The notes: generated by a model from the sequence alone, not told the origin. A stretch of DNA of 64,000 bases from Leguminivora glycinivorella (GCF_023078275.1 NC_062971.1:4154001-4218000), one strand, 5' to 3'; shown: positions 10,693 through 22,667, counted from the stretch's first letter. Numbers and translations are program-made.

Positions 10693-10800
10693 CAGTCGCC
10701 GTCAAATATCGGAACTGCCAAAGCTCTCACAAATATCGGAACACGCTTCTAGTCTTCTAAGTCTTTGGCAGCTTCGATACCTATATCTGATGACGACTGT
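10693..10800. mobile_element. Small MITE
   Basis: Inverted ends: CAGTCGCCGTCAAATATCGG and AACTGCCAAAG at left against CTTTGGCAGCTTCGATACC and GATGACGACTGT at right. The arms have diverged. Superfamily undetermined. Confidence 0.6.
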
Positions 10801-11547
10801 ACACTTAGAAAAAGACGTGTGATCTATCTATATCCCGCCCTGCCGCCTATTTGATACCCGTTATCTCGGGGACGCAAGGCTGTTCAGTTCTCTCCCAGTG
10901 AGCTGCTTTCGGAGGCCCCATACTCTATACTCACTGGATTTAGCTTGCTCATTTAGGTACTTATACAGTGGACTGTGCTCTGAAGCATTGTTTCTCAATT
11001 AGCGGCTGCTTTCGCTCTTGAACCGCTCGCCTTCGTCAGGGCGTTCAACGGTCATCCTCATCTAGTCTTGTATTAGTGGAATTAGTCGGCTCAACCGCTC
11101 CTGATACAGCGTTGCAAGAATCATCCGCCAGCGTTGCAAGAATCATGCTGTTGCTAAAATTATTATGGACGCGCACGATTCGCGTACGTGGAGGAGCTCC
11201 TTGTCGAGGTTTTCTAAGGGCTCGCAGTATCATCAAGTTTACTACCGATATCTTAAAAGCAATCCATATCAAATTGTTGTATCAGAGTCAGCCTCCAGCA
11301 CAACAATGAAAAACCGTAAAATTCTTGGCGCGTTTCGTGCCCGGGACCGTTATCGTATTTCATACGTGGCGAAATAATGACTTCATGAAACGCTCCAAAC
11401 TTGCTAAAATGACTGGGATACTTATGCTGTGCTTTATAAAAGTCCATTCTAGTGCTCATTATCATAAATATCTTCGTCGGTTTTTAAATTGTGTGTTAAA
11501 TTTTGTATGATACAATGTTGGCGGAGTATAGTTTATTGATTTTTAGG

Positions 11548-12361
11548 GTTCCGTACCTCAAAAGGAAAAAACGGAACCCTTATAGGATCACTTTGTTGTC
11601 CGTCTGTCCGTCCGTCCGTCTGTCAAGACCCTTTTTCTCAGGAACGCGTGGAGGTATGAAGCTGAAATTTATATCAATTACTCAGGTCTACTGTCCCTTG
11701 AAGCTGTGAAAAAATCAAACTTCTAAGCCAACGCAATCAAAAGATTCAGCCGTTTATGCCGCAAATTTTCGACACTTGCAAGGGAATCAAAACCTACAGG
11801 GTGCTTCCCGTGAACTCAGAATCTTGAAATTTGGTACGAAGCAACGTCTTATAGCATAGATAAAGGAAAAATTACGAAAACCATAAATTTTTAGTTACAT
11901 CACATAATATATTTTTTTTAATAATTTTAACCTTACTACCCATTTCCTCATAAACGCGTAGAGGTATTAAATTGAAATTCATACCAAATACTCAGGTCTA
12001 TAATACCTTTAAGCTGTAACAAAATCAAACTTCTATGTCAACGCAATCAAAAGAAACAGCAATTTAAGCTGCATATTTTGAAACTCGCAAGTACTCGCAA
12101 GGGAATCAAAACCTAAAGGGTACTTCCAGTCGACCTAGAATCTTGAAATTTGGCATGAAGCAACGTTTTATAGCACACATAAAGGAAAAATTCCGAAAAC
12201 CTTAAATTTTTAGTTACATTACAAAATATATATTTTTTAATAAATATAAACTTATTACTTTTTTCCTCATGAACGCGTAGAGCTATCAAGTTGAAATTCA
12301 TATCAAATGCAGGTTTGTACGGAACCCTCGGTGCGCGAGTCCGACTCGCACTTGGCCGGTT
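11548..12361. repeat. GGGTTCCGTAC-type lepidopteran repeat with internal duplication
   Basis: Starts AGGGTTCCGTACCTCAAAAG with TCCGTCCGTCCGTCTGTCAA and ends GAGTCCGACTCGCACTTGGC followed by CGGTTTTTT. Two internal blocks of about 320 bp repeat in tandem, each with AACGCGT.GAGGTAT.AA, a CTCAGGTCTA-type block and AAAAATTACGAAAACC-type blocks. Related but distinct copies lie at 21666-22214, 28500-28830 and 63462-63700. Confidence 0.65.
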
Positions 12362-12856
12362 TTTTGCAACTCTTCCTGGTAATATATCATGATAGTACCG
12401 TACCTTCTCTATTTTAGCCATCCCTTATTATCTTTGCATACAAAATCCTATTTTACTTAGAGATTTTTTTTTTGTAGATGTCCTCAAGTTTAATGCATTA
12501 AAATGAGGGCCAAATGAGGGCCTATAAATGAGAAAAGAGACGTCAAAAAAGCTTCTATACTCGTAAATATATTTTAGTGGCCTAATTGTACGGTACGAGA
12601 GTGAAAAGCTTAATTATATCACTATTGTATACAATACTTTTTCTATGAGTCATCATCTTCATCATCAATGGACGAAAAATATCATCATTCAAGTTAAAAT
12701 TAATGTTAATGGCGTCGTTCACCGTTGTATCAACAATTCAACATCGAATTACTGTGCAACAAATTGTTTGTAATAACCGTCTGTGATTGGTCGATAACGG
12801 GATAGATAAAAAAAATGTGTTTCAGATGTATAAAAAATTGCCAGGTATCTCAATCA

Positions 12857-13097
12857 ACTTTTTCTTGCCTGTTATTGCCATGGTTACAGTCCCCTGAGTC
12901 ACGCTAGTTTTATGCAAAATTATGCTACTGAGATTATGCAAGCATGCATGTAGTCCACGTTTGTTGGTGGCAAATTAAGGAAAGCGCTTGTTAATACCAG
13001 AAAAATGCATGTTTGCATAGTTTAAGTAGCATAATTTTGCATAAAACCAGCGTGACTCAGGGGACCGTAACCATGGCAATAACAGGCAAGAAAAAGT
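12857..13097. mobile_element. MITE with inverted repeats of about 74 bp
   Basis: Left arm ACTTTTTCTTGCCTGTTATT...AAAATTATGCTACT and right arm are near-perfect complements (12857-12931 and 13024-13097), including GCCATGGTTAC and CCCTGAGTCACGCT. No coding potential. Target duplication not resolved. Confidence 0.85.
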
Positions 13098-14379
13098 AGA
13101 TTCACCCATAGAACTTGTATGAAGTTCTATTTTTGAATTTTGTTCAGTTAACGAAAGTGAAGTGTAATGAAATATTATACTTGACTAAGTGTCAAAGACT
13201 ATCCAACACCGAAAAGTCAGCACGTATAGTTTAGTCTGTGGTATCCTAATTGACAGATTAAAGTCGACGAGTAGAAACATATTATTAAGTCCTAAAAGTA
13301 ACTTTGTCTGTAATTTCGTTCGCATACAATTCATAAAAACGCTGCATTTTTTTAAATCTTTCCCTTAATTGAAATGATGCGACGAAAATACTATATTATG
13401 GGCATTAAACATAAACAAAAGAATTATTTTATCCAACGAGACAAATTATTTATAATAAATCATAGGTTCATGATCATATTACGCTGACTGCGTTCGGTCG
13501 TAAAGCCAATATCCTTAATAGTGTTTTATAATAATATATGAGCATTAAAATGTTAATTTCGCCTTAATGAAAGTGGGTTTAGTACGGTGCGTGCGTAAAC
13601 AGGGATTATGGCGGAGTCACTTTTTACTGCCTCGCCCTGGTTCTCACTTACACTTGATGAAACTGGATGTATTCTGAGGGCTTATGAGATGTGTTCGAAC
13701 GGTTTGCGCTTTATAAATAAAACAATATTTTAAATGTATTTTATACAAAAGCATTAGTAGATATCGGTGGATACATTGCAAGAGAGCCTTTCGCATTACT
13801 TCGAAGTGACGCGTAGGCGAAATTTTGGCGCCACTGTCGATGTTTTTGATTGGCTCGTATATGCGCCCCTCATTGGTTTTCTGTCTGCATCTCCAGTCGG
13901 CTATACAATACTTATTAATTATTATACATACAAACTATACTGACAAACTAATTCGAGTGTTACAATATCTTACTTTCCTTTTTTATGATATTAAAAGGAT
14001 AAATACTTGCTGCAATAAAATAAGGTTTAAAATACACTTACAATTTACCCACCCCACCAGCTAAAATTACCCTCTGGCGTACATTAAATTTGGAATTTTA
14101 GAGCAAAGTATTCCCATCCGTACTTTTTCAAAAACGAGTTGATAATCTCTTTACTAACTGAAACTCAATTGGAGCGGAGCAGTACCCACAATACCGCATG
14201 TTCTAATTCGTAGCCGAGTTGCTTGAATTGCTCGACTCTTAATGAACCGACTCGCCCGCAAATAGGTAGGTACGCAAGCTGCGTTTGATGGTGAGGACAG
14301 TTACTGTACTAGTCAGTAACTTGTTACAAAGGTAAAATAGTATATTACGCTATAAGCGCGGAAATAGGGAATTTGAAAC

Positions 14380-14575
14380 GAGTGGCGATACATTAAAACA
14401 AGTCCTAAGGCAGTTACATGTTACCTCTTTGTAAGTGTCACGTACAACGTTTTACAGTACATATGGCCTTTCAAAATTTCGACATAGGCGAGTTAAGTAC
14501 TACTTTGCGCACTAGTGTGGAATAGAAGCATCATGTAAAAGGCTTTCTTCTTCATCCGTGTAGGTACTGAAGTAA
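14380..14575. repeat. Second copy of the degenerate repeat at 3680
   Basis: Carries GGCGATACATTAAAACA, ACGTTTTACAGTACA, TTTCGACATAGGCG and GCGCACTAGTGTGGAA in the same order as 3680-3859, and ends with GTACTGAAGTAAA. This copy is not interrupted at the point where the hAT element sits in the other. Confidence 0.45.
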
Positions 14576-14620
14576 AAAATGATCGTCTTGTTCAATTGAG
14601 TGCCATTATCTAAATTGACA

Positions 14621-14896
14621 ATAGGGCATTTTCAAAAATTGGGACCCAAAAATTAGTGAAAGTTGTTAACAAAAATTAACTCGATGTCAGTTTCAATAAA
14701 AAGTCATGAAATTGCAATAAAATTTTTGCTTTTGTATTAATTACATAAAGTATAAGCAATAATCTACATTTAGAAAATGAAAAATGTTGGTTTTTAGACC
14801 AATTTTATTGTTATTTATCGCCACAAAACTGATATCGAGTTAATTTTTGTTAACAACTGTAACTAAATTTGGGTCCCAATTTCTGAAAATGTCCAA
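14621..14896. mobile_element. MITE with inverted repeats of about 70 bp
   Basis: Left end has GGGCATTTTC, AATTGGGACCCAAA and GTTAACAAAAATTAACTCGA. The right end is their reverse complement (TCGAGTTAATTTTTGTTAAC ... TTGGGTCCCAATT). The AT-rich centre has no open frame. Confidence 0.8.
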
Positions 14897-15292
14897 TAAT
14901 ATGGCCAATCTTTATTTCAAACCTTCAATTTAATATATTCATTTTCTAGGTTCCAACCCTAGAAAGCAATGAATCATGTTGGAGTAAACTAGCTATATCT
15001 ACTACTTTATAGTCTTGTTTTGTCCCCTGCGGATTACAAATCTCGAAATTCGAAGTTACCTACCTACTTTGTAGTTTTATTGGAAACCAATCCAGGAACT
15101 CGACTCAAATTTAACTGCTTTTGAAGCAGGCACGGACCGCTTGCTTTGTGGCAAGCTTTAATGTGACAGGAAGCACTTTAACCTTTCGAGTATCTTTCCT
15201 GTTTAGCAAGGATGATTTAAAGGATGACAATTTTCATAGGTATTAAGAATCCTACCTCCATTTGCTAGTGCCTCCTCTTAAATATATCATTA

Positions 15293-15625
15293 CTGAGCAT
15301 TTCTTTTTTTTTGCCTCTTTTATGAAGTGTGATATTTTTGAAAAAAAAAAAGCTATTTCTACTCAGAATTACTAGCTTTTTCAATCCTAGTAGTTAAAAA
15401 AATTGTCCCACACGATTTTTTCTTATTTTGTTACCATTTTCCGTACATGTTGTATGGGGTAACAAAAGAGGAAAGTAAAAAAAAATGTATGGAAATTCTG
15501 GGACACTTTTTGTCTCCCAGTGAGATTGAAAGTACACGTGATTCTGAGTACAATTGACCTAAAATTCCCTAAAACAATCAAAATTTTTTTATTGGCAAAA
15601 AAAAGAAATGCTATGAGGCTTACAA
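15293..15625. mobile_element. Degenerate inverted-repeat element
   Basis: Outer ends TGAGCATTTCTTTTTTTTTG and CAAAAAAAAGAAATGCTATG are roughly complementary. Inner blocks TTGTCCCACACGA and TCTGGGACACTTTTTGTC, and ACTCAGAATTAC against GATTCTGAGTAC, also pair. Probably an old MITE. Confidence 0.5.
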
Positions 15626-15662
15626 ATTTATTTTTGTCAAAATGTGTATTGAAGTGACATCA

Positions 15663-15712
15663 TGAATCATCATCATCACCCTCCTTGCGTTATCCCGGCA
15701 TTTGCCAGTGAC
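15663..15712 (-). mobile_element. 3' end of the (GAT)n-tailed SINE, minus strand
   Basis: On the minus strand: CTGGCAAATGCCGGGATAAC then GCAAGGAGG and a GATGATGATGATTC tail. It is a severely 5'-truncated copy of the element at 21268-21536. The bases TGACATCATGA occur on both sides and may be the target duplication. Confidence 0.6.
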
Positions 15713-16145
15713 ATCATGATATTAAAATAAATAAATATGTCATTTGTTCTTAAAATAAATTAACAACATGCAAACATATTGGTGAAAATATGATTTTTGC
15801 CACTTCCAATCTGCAAGACACCATCTATCATTCAGGGGTACACTTTTTATATGACTGTCTCAGTCCCGGTATATGTCCTTGTTGCTTAGTAACTAAATCA
15901 GTCCAAACGCTCCTTCACTCCTTTGGTGTATTCGTTTTAACGACAGGCTTACGCCGCGCAACTAAACCGGGTATTATAATGTGTCCAAAAGTTCCGGGAA
16001 ACTTTTCTATCCGGAGATTGGGCCAAAGGGCACGGATTAATTGGATGCTATGTGCAAAGTTGAACCAAAAGGATTTAGATATATTCCGCTAGCTTTCCGA
16101 GATTAAATTTGACACTTACATTATACTGTGTCATTATTTTTCTTG

Positions 16146-16366
16146 GCATCTATTGCCAGAATAAAAGTGATTTAATTTGTGTATAAAAATTGTATTTCCA
16201 AATTATTATTTAATTCCATTAATGAATTATTATTTATTAGTATTAATTAAATAAAACCTAAAAATGAAAACGTTTATAAATTAATTAAATTAAAATTTAT
16301 ACTTGTCATCTATTGCCATATTATAAAAGTGATTTAATTTGTGTATAAAAATTGTATTTCCAAATT
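16146..16366 (+). repeat. Direct repeat of about 58 bp, 163 bp apart
   Basis: CATCTATTGCCA followed by AAAAGTGATTTAATTTGTGT and AAAAATTGTATTTCCAAATT occurs at about 16146 and again at about 16308, with AT-rich sequence between. The copies are almost identical, so the duplication is recent. Function unknown. Confidence 0.75.
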
Positions 16367-16569
16367 GTGGCTGAAAGAAATAATGGGAATTTGTTAATCA
16401 TATTAATATTGATTACCTAACTATTCTTAAGAGATAGTAAGGCAATAATTCTTACACTTGATTAATGATGGATGGAAGGTAAATGCCTTCTTTTCATATA
16501 AATCGAAAGAAAATCAAGGACTAATTGTTGGTCCTTCTTACAGTAGCTATTATAGTTCGTTACTGTGAT

Positions 16570-16789
16570 TTAATAAATAATGACACCTTGCACAGATCAA
16601 CTTAGCCCCAAACTAAGCAAAGCTATGGGTGCTAAGCGACGATATACATACTTATAAAGATATAGAAAACATCAATGACTCAGGAACAAATATCTGTGCT
16701 CGTCACACAAATAAATGCCCTTACCGGGATTCGAACCCAGGACCAGCTCAGCAGGCAGGGTCACTACCGACTGAGTCAGACCAGTTGTC
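16570..16789 (-). mobile_element. tRNA-derived SINE, family 1, near full length, minus strand
   Basis: On the minus strand it starts AACTGGTCTGACTCAGTCGG (A box), has GGTTCGAATCC (B box), GGGCATTTATTTGTGTGACG, the ATGTTTTCTATATC block and an end CTGTGCAAGGTGTCATTATT. It is the most complete body of the family here. Confidence 0.85.
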
Positions 16790-16891
16790 GTGTTTTATCA
16801 TTACAGTAGTTAGTTATTACTTAATTCATCTGACCACAACAACGTTGTCGTGTTTTATCATTACAGTAGTTAGTTATTACTTAATTCATCT
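16785..16891 (+). repeat. Tandem duplication of 48 bp
   Basis: GTTGTCGTGTTTTATCATTA followed by CAGTAGTTAGTTATTACTTA and ATTCATCTG occurs twice with a 59-bp period. The copies are identical over the unit. The first starts at the head of the SINE at 16570. Confidence 0.9.
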
Positions 16892-17394
16892 GTACATTGA
16901 GTTAAGCATCTTTCTCCACCATAATACAGAAATTAAATGTACAAACCAAGTAGGTATTCTAGTTAAAATATCCATTTTACGAAAAATTTCGACATTCTTA
17001 TGACTGTACAGAAAAATAATAGTCTAACTAATATCCCACGTTGCGTAGAAACACAAAGTTATACTGGTTTCAATAATAGAAAAGCTACAAAAAGTCTGTA
17101 AGCTATACTAACACACTTTTGATTTGTTTGCGTATAACTCTGAATGACTTTTGATCCACACGAGTTTCATTTATATACGCTTCTACGACCTACTTTGAAA
17201 TATAATTTTAAATGGAACTTGAGGGATGCCAATTTCAATACGTCAGTGACGTTTGAAGGGGAAATATTTCCTTAGATTCGCGAATGTAATATTTTAGCAT
17301 AACCTTTGCCCTTGTTAAAATTCTTGATAATATGTGTTTACCTCGTACCTACTTATTTATACTTTTAAACATCGTGAAGAAACAGGACTAATTC

Positions 17395-17556
17395 CAATAA
17401 GGTCTAGTTTACCCTTCGGGTCGGAAGGTCAGATGGCAGTCGCTTTCGTATAAACTAGTGCCTACGCCAAATCTTGGGATTAGTTGTCAAAGCGAACCCC
17501 AGGCTCCCACGAGCTGTGGCAAATGCTGGGATAACGCAATGAGGATGATGATGACC
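17395..17556 (+). mobile_element. (GAT)n-tailed SINE fragment
   Basis: Starts AATAAGGTCTAGTTTACCCT, has GGTCAGATGGCAGTCGCTTT and CAAATCTTGGGATTAGTTGT, and ends GGGATAACGCAATGAGGATG followed by ATGATGAC. It matches the minus-strand copy at 21268-21536 without that copy's tRNA-like head. Confidence 0.8.
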
Positions 17557-17923
17557 TACTTATTTATACTTTTACCGTATTTGATTAAAATAAGTATTTC
17601 TAGTTTGCGTGGAAAGATAATTAATTCATTTTAACTTTTTTTTCTTAGTGTAATTTTGTAACGGAATATGAAGAAAGACTATATTTTGTTCTGATAATAG
17701 GACCTGATATATCATTGACATTCTTGAATCTTATAACTGACTAACTATTGTAACATGACAGACGTTTTGAAAAAATGGCAATGATTCGTTCATTCCTTTT
17801 GATTTTTAATATAAGTGTAATAAATTTTCGTCTCTGTTTTCTATATAGGTACGTGTTTTCTATGTACGCCGTGGTAGTTAGATTTTTTTCTGTTTTGTTT
17901 TCTAAAACCCCATTTTTCCCCAG

Positions 17924-18115
17924 GGCGAAGCGCCGGACACCGAAATCGGTCGCGTCTACGTGTTGGACCCGGATGACTGGGACTTACCGGACAAGAGGTT
18001 CATGTGGCTGCCTTCCTACGAACAGAGAAGCCCATACTTCGACGTCCATAGCAATACGGGAATGATCACTATGAAGACCGGGACGCCAAACGGCACTTAT
18101 ATGCTGAAGTTTAAC
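17924..18115 (+). CDS. shg: Cadherin exon 2: start of the NC region
   Basis: 64 codons in phase 0, from GEAPDTEIGRVYVLDPDDWD to a final GTYMLKFN. The DPDDWDLPDKRF block is the conserved link between the last cadherin repeat and the non-chordate cadherin (NC) region of insect classical cadherins. Acceptor is TTTTTCCCCAG|GGC and donor AAC|GTAAGT. The extracellular segment folds next to the membrane-proximal modules. Odd: a decayed partial copy lies 52 bp downstream (18168-18250). Confidence 0.93.
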
Positions 18116-18167
18116 GTAAGTATAAAGATTTTCTATGGGTTAGTATTAGTATAGCATTGTTTAGACA

Positions 18168-18250
18168 CGGGACTTACCGGACAAGAGATTCGTGGGGCTG
18201 CCTTCATACGAATAGAGGAGCCCGTACTTCGATGTATGCTGAAGTTTAAC
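18168..18250 (+). pseudogene. Decayed partial copy of cadherin exon 2
   Basis: GGGACTTACCGGACAAGAGA through TACTTCGATGT copies the middle of exon 2 (from about 17980), then jumps to ATGCTGAAGTTTAACGTA, the exon end with its donor. The central part is deleted. The copied frame has a TAG (TACGAATAG). No acceptor precedes it. Confidence 0.9.
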
Positions 18251-18928
18251 GTACGAGTAAGTAAAGTTTTTGTGACTAAGGGCCAGTTGTATTGACCACT
18301 GTTAGCGAACACTAAATTCGGTAGCGGACGGTTTAGTGCAACCTACCAGTAGTATTTTTCTTAAGATCGAAGCAAACATCTTTGATTGACCTCACAAGAA
18401 GGTTAAGAAAGGACGTCAAATAGATCTACAAATTGAAAAAGTTAGGTTACGTACCTCGGAAACACTTGGGAAACATTTTTTATAAAGTACATGTATAGTT
18501 TAGCAAACATTAGGCTTTTAGAGGTAAATTATCAAAATTTTTTGGACACATTTTTTCTATTTTCTCGTAAACGAAAAATGACGACAGTACGGTGCGTTGA
18601 AGTTTCGCGTGACGTCACGCCTAGGTACAATTTTTACATAAATAAAAATGACGTCACAAGCCCCCACTCCGTAAATTTGATGCTTTGTATCTTTGTATTT
18701 TTTCATTAATTAGATAAAGCAAAAAATATGTGTTCAATATTTTTGGACGATCTAACTGACGGACTAAACAGAATGCCATTATTTTTGTGTTCGTCATCCC
18801 TATTACTTTACCTCCTTAAGTCCTTACATTTATACGACGAAATTGATTTAAGCATACATTAAAAATATAATTACGAATCGGCTTCATCCAAGCCAATAAG
18901 TATTTTGATATCCGATAGTTTAACCGAC

Positions 18929-19062
18929 TTAGGGCCGGTTGCACCAAACCGTCTGGCACCGTTAAAGCGTTCGTTAAAATTTATTGTATGGGAAGTTCCA
19001 TAGATGTCTTCTGCGTGACGATGATGTGTCTGTCAAATGTAATTGATGCAACTGGCCCTTAA
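18929..19062. mobile_element. MITE of the GGGCCGGTTGCACCAA family, copy 1
   Basis: Ends TTAGGGCCGGTTGCACCAAA and TGATGCAACTGGCCCTTAA are inverted. The body contains ATTGTATGGGAAGTTCCATA. The second copy is at 23067-23199 with the same layout. Confidence 0.8.
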
Positions 19063-19463
19063 TGACATCCTTAATAACTGGAGGTTAACCCTTTGACTAC
19101 AAGTCGTCAACTTTTCGCTAAATCTCGTTGTCCATTACTAGAAGGTTCACAATGACGCACCGCATACCAGTGGCATTCAAAGGGTTAATCTCTCAGCTTG
19201 ACGCAGTGCAGTACATAGGCAATCCTATACCAAACCTGACCTAACCCAGGTTTGTTAATTTCCACATCCCGTCTTGTGCCTACTACCAATTTACTCGGCC
19301 TAGCCCGGAGCTACGTGTAACTGTGGAATGGGTGAAACTATCCGAAATAATAGACACTGCTGCGTTCCTGAATTTCACGCTGAAAGAAATGGAGGTGAAT
19401 TCAAAACTGTTGGTCGAGATGAAGACCCGTTTTAGTGAATAATAAATCAAATAATAATAAATA

Positions 19464-19561
19464 CCCTTTAGAACAACTTGCCTTGTCGCGCGTGAGTCCA
19501 TACATCAAGCGCGACTTCAAGTAGGGACTCGCGCGCTACAAGGCAAGTTGTGCTAGAGGGG
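19464..19561. repeat. Hairpin-forming inverted repeat of about 98 bp
   Basis: Arms CCCTTTAGAACAACTTGCCT and GTCGCGCGTGAGTCC pair with GGACTCGCGCGCTACAAGGC and AAGTTGTGCTAGAGGG around a loop of about 24 bp. Probably a very small MITE. Confidence 0.8.
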
Positions 19562-19574
19562 CATATCTGCAATA

Positions 19575-20376
19575 TTATTACTATGCTTAGGATTTTTTAT
19601 CGCATATCGTGGTCTAAAATCCGTGGAGTCGCCATATGAAAAATTTTCGAAGTCGAAGTCCAACAGTATGATGTCATATTAAATATTTATACATACTGTC
19701 ACATTGTTACTGAGTTCATTTTAATCGAACTTAGTTAATTTTAACAAAAAAAGTTATTATAAATAAATTTTATGATAATTCTATTTTAATAATGTTGTAA
19801 GTTATAGGTATAAATCGGACGTAGTTAATTTTATCTTAATAGTATTTTTTTAGTATTGTTATATAGGATTATGATAAAATTTACTAATAATATAAAAGAA
19901 ATTTAATATACATGAAATGAACTCAGTGACGATGTGACAGTATGTATACATAATGTTGTTGTGTGTCGTTGGCGTACGTGCCGTCACTAAACTTAGATGT
20001 AGTCAGGTCCTCACAGAAAACCAGCGCTGCGGGTTGCCGCGGCATTATGCTGAGTGAGGGTCCTATTTAGCGTTCATTGTATGTTTTGTTTGCATGCCTT
20101 CTTTTTGTGTGTACTATGGTGTGACGTTAAATAAATGAATTCTTTTCTATTTTATTCTAATACATATTTATATCGTCACTACTTTTAAAAAAACTTGTAT
20201 ATTTAGTAAGTATGTATGGAATGCATATAGACTTCACTTTGACAGCGTGTAGAGATTTTTTAAAAGTAGTGACGATTTTAATGACATCATACGAACTTTG
20301 ACTTTTTTTCGTATGGCGACTCCAAGGATTTTAGAATCACGGTATGCGATAAAAGTTCTAGGCCTAATTATTACTG
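19575..20376. mobile_element. MITE containing two or more further inserted elements
   Basis: Outer inverted ends: ATTATTACTATGCTTAGGAT with AAAATCCGTGGAGTCGCCAT at left, and ATGGCGACTCCAAGGATTTT with CTAGGCCTAATTATTACTG at right. Inside lies one element at 19690-19946 with ends ACATACTGTCACATTGTTAC / GATGTGACAGTATGT. Another is at 20172-20283 with ends ATCGTCACTACTTTTAAAAA / TTTTAAAAGTAGTGACGAT. Between them is a segment ending GTTAAATAAATGAATTC that resembles a retroposon 3' end. Confidence 0.8.
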
Positions 20377-20944
20377 AAACGTTTACATAAAATTAAAAAA
20401 GAAAGCGTATATACTTCGATCAATGAGATCTTTTATGCAATTACCCGTTTATGCTTGACCATTTGTCTTCGCTTTTGCGACCATCAATCTCCATGTGGCT
20501 GATGAGTTAATTGGTCTTTTTGAATTTCTTTGGTTCCACATAGCCTTCCCAAGTCCTTCTATCTTTGTTTGGTGAGTGTGTGCTTACTATTAAGTAGTTA
20601 ATTCTTGATCAGCCGTCGTAGCACACTTTATAGTGTGATAAACACAGAACTTTATTTATATAGAAGAAACAAGTTCATCGTATGCGTCCCGTGTCGGACT
20701 TTGTACAAATACCTTGCGAAAAATATGTCTCAGGCCAGATTGTTCATAATTTTTGTGTTGTTGCAATTGAATATCACGTAACGAGGCATTTTTTATGTTT
20801 TGATTGACTTAAACTACAAAAATTGACATTACATTTTTAATGGGGTGGCAACGCGCGATTAAAGACGGACAACTTCATTAAATGAACAGCAGTGAATTTT
20901 GACACGCTAAGTAGATACGTTTGACACTGTTTGATAAAACTTGC

Positions 20945-21012
20945 AGGCGTCCATAGGACTTACAAGTGACCGCTTTGCATCAGGCGGGCCGTATACTTGT
21001 TTGCCACCGACG
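20945..21012 (+). mobile_element. Fragment of a LINE 3' end
   Basis: GGACTTACAAGTGACCGCTT, GCATCAGGCGGGCCGTATAC and TTGTTTGCCACC match the order of the GATCGCTTACCATCAGGCAG ... CTGCTCGTTTGCCTCC end seen at 27077-27330. Short and diverged. Confidence 0.5.
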
Positions 21013-21267
21013 TAGTATATAAACATGTCTTCAACCAACCAGAATTCCTTTTGAAACGTCCATTGCTCTAATGGTTTCCATTTAATATCTATTTCCCATC
21101 GCGTTCTCTATGTTAAGGCCAATTCTATTTAGACAGTTTGATATGGTTTTGATTTTATTGTCACGATTTCAAAGCAATCAGCATTCGGTAAGGCTTGAAT
21201 TTATTGGGCGAGCACTGAGATGGCTACAGGACTCGAAATGGAAATTAAAAGATGAAGATAGTATTAA

Positions 21268-21536
21268 ACATTATCATCATCCTCCTTGCGTTATCCCGGC
21301 AGTTGCCACGGCTCAAGGGAGCCTGGGGTCCGCTTTGACAACTAATCCCAAGATTTGGTGTAGGCACTAGTTTATACGAAAGCGACTGCCATCTGACCTT
21401 CCAACCCGAAGGGTAAACTAGAACTTATTGGAATTAGTCCGGTTTCCTCACGATGTTTTCCTTCACCGAAAATCGACTGGCAAATATCGCAAATAAATTC
21501 CGAAAAACTCATTGGTGCCAGCCGGGGTTCGACTAG
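21268..21536 (-). mobile_element. (GAT)n-tailed SINE, longest copy, minus strand
   Basis: On the minus strand: head TCGAACCCCGGCTGGCACCA (tRNA B-box-like start), GATATTTGCCAGTCGATTTT, GGAAGGTCAGATGGCAGTCG, CAAATCTTGGGATTAGTTGT and a 3' end GCAAGGAGGATGATGATAAT. Copies at 15663 and 17395 are truncated versions. Confidence 0.8.
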
Positions 21537-21665
21537 TATTAAAGTATAGTATTAAAAATTATATGTATTATAAAATTCCAAGGGATATACACTTCCAACA
21601 CCAACTTTTTCAAAATTCGTAGCGATTTTTAGATGTTGCCGCTACACTAAATTGAAAAAAAAAAA

Positions 21666-22214
21666 AACCGGCCAAGAGCGTGTCGGGCCACGCTCAGTGT
21701 AGGGTTCCGTAGTTTTCCGTATTTTTCTCAAAAACTACTGAACCTATCAAGTTCAAAACAATTTTCCTAGAAAGTCTTTATCACATTTGTGATTTTTTTC
21801 ATATTTTTTAAACATATGGTTCAAAAGTTAGAGGGGGGGGGACGCACTTTTTTTTCCTTTAGGAGCGATTATTTCCGAAAATATTAATATTATCAAAAAA
21901 CGATCTTAGTAAACCCTTATTCATTTTTAAATACCTATCCAACAATATATCACACGTTGGGGTTAGAATGAAAAAAAAATATCAGCCCCCACTTTACATG
22001 TAGGGGGGGTACCCTAAAAAAACATGTTTTTCCATTTTTTATTTTTGCACTTTGTTGGCGTGATTGATATACATATTGGTACCAAATTTCAGCTTTCTAG
22101 TGCTAACGGTTACTGAGATTATCCGCGGACGGACGGACGGACGGACGGACAGACGGACGGACAGACAGACATGGCGAAACTATAAGGGTTCCTAGTTGAC
22201 TACGGAACCCTAAA
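21666..22214 (+). repeat. GGGTTCCGTAG-type repeat, longest copy
   Basis: Starts CCGGCCAAGAGCGTGTCGGG then AGGGTTCCGTAGTTTTCCGT, has the CGGACGGACGG run and ends GGCGAAACTATAAGGGTTCC followed by TAGTTGACTACGGAACCCT. GGGTTCCGTAG near the start and CTACGGAACCC at the end are inverted. Partial copies at 28500-28830 (+) and 63462-63700 (-). Confidence 0.75.
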
Positions 22215-22667
22215 AAAGACACTAAGATCGGGCCTATTTCATGGTTACTATTTCAATAGCTATAAACATGAAAATGGTTATTTTTGATTCGAAATGATAC
22301 CCACTTACCTGACCAAGCATCGATAATTCCATACACGTCCCGTCGTCTGCTCAGTGCTTACGTTACTATATAGGACTTGAACTCGCTGCACTTCAGAATT
22401 GGCCTATTTGTTTGTGAAACGGTTTAAACCTGAAACTGAGTATGACGACATGCCATTCAGCCCTGAAGACAGTAGCTTGCCTTTGAACCACCATTTGATT
22501 AGTTCTCTTGCAACTGGGGAAGCACAAAGATCTGCACAAGATGCTATGCACAGATTGCTGAATTCTGAATAGAGATACATTTGATTTAAAAACGCGGTAG
22601 TTGCAGAATAGTCAGTAATAAAGTTCACATTCATTTCATAAGAAATGCATTTTAACATTTATGTAAT

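Larger units (their letters stand above)
2017..17923. other. Intron between cadherin exons 1 and 2 (15.9 kb)
   Basis: Bounded by GTAAGT and TTTTTCCCCAG. It is filled with mobile elements and simple arrays listed separately. I see nothing I can name in 2063-3417, 4831-5238, 5378-5888, 10037-10326, 10801-11547 (apart from short overlapping open frames without recognisable content), 12361-12856, 13098-14379 and 17557-17923. Confidence 0.7.

Noticed and set aside
11045..11510. Several overlapping 60-77 codon frames on both strands
   Set aside because: The frames contradict each other, show no family resemblance and have no splice logic.
15790..16092. 100-codon open frame
   Set aside because: No domain, signal or homology that I can recognise, and it lies in repeat-rich intron. 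Likely chance.
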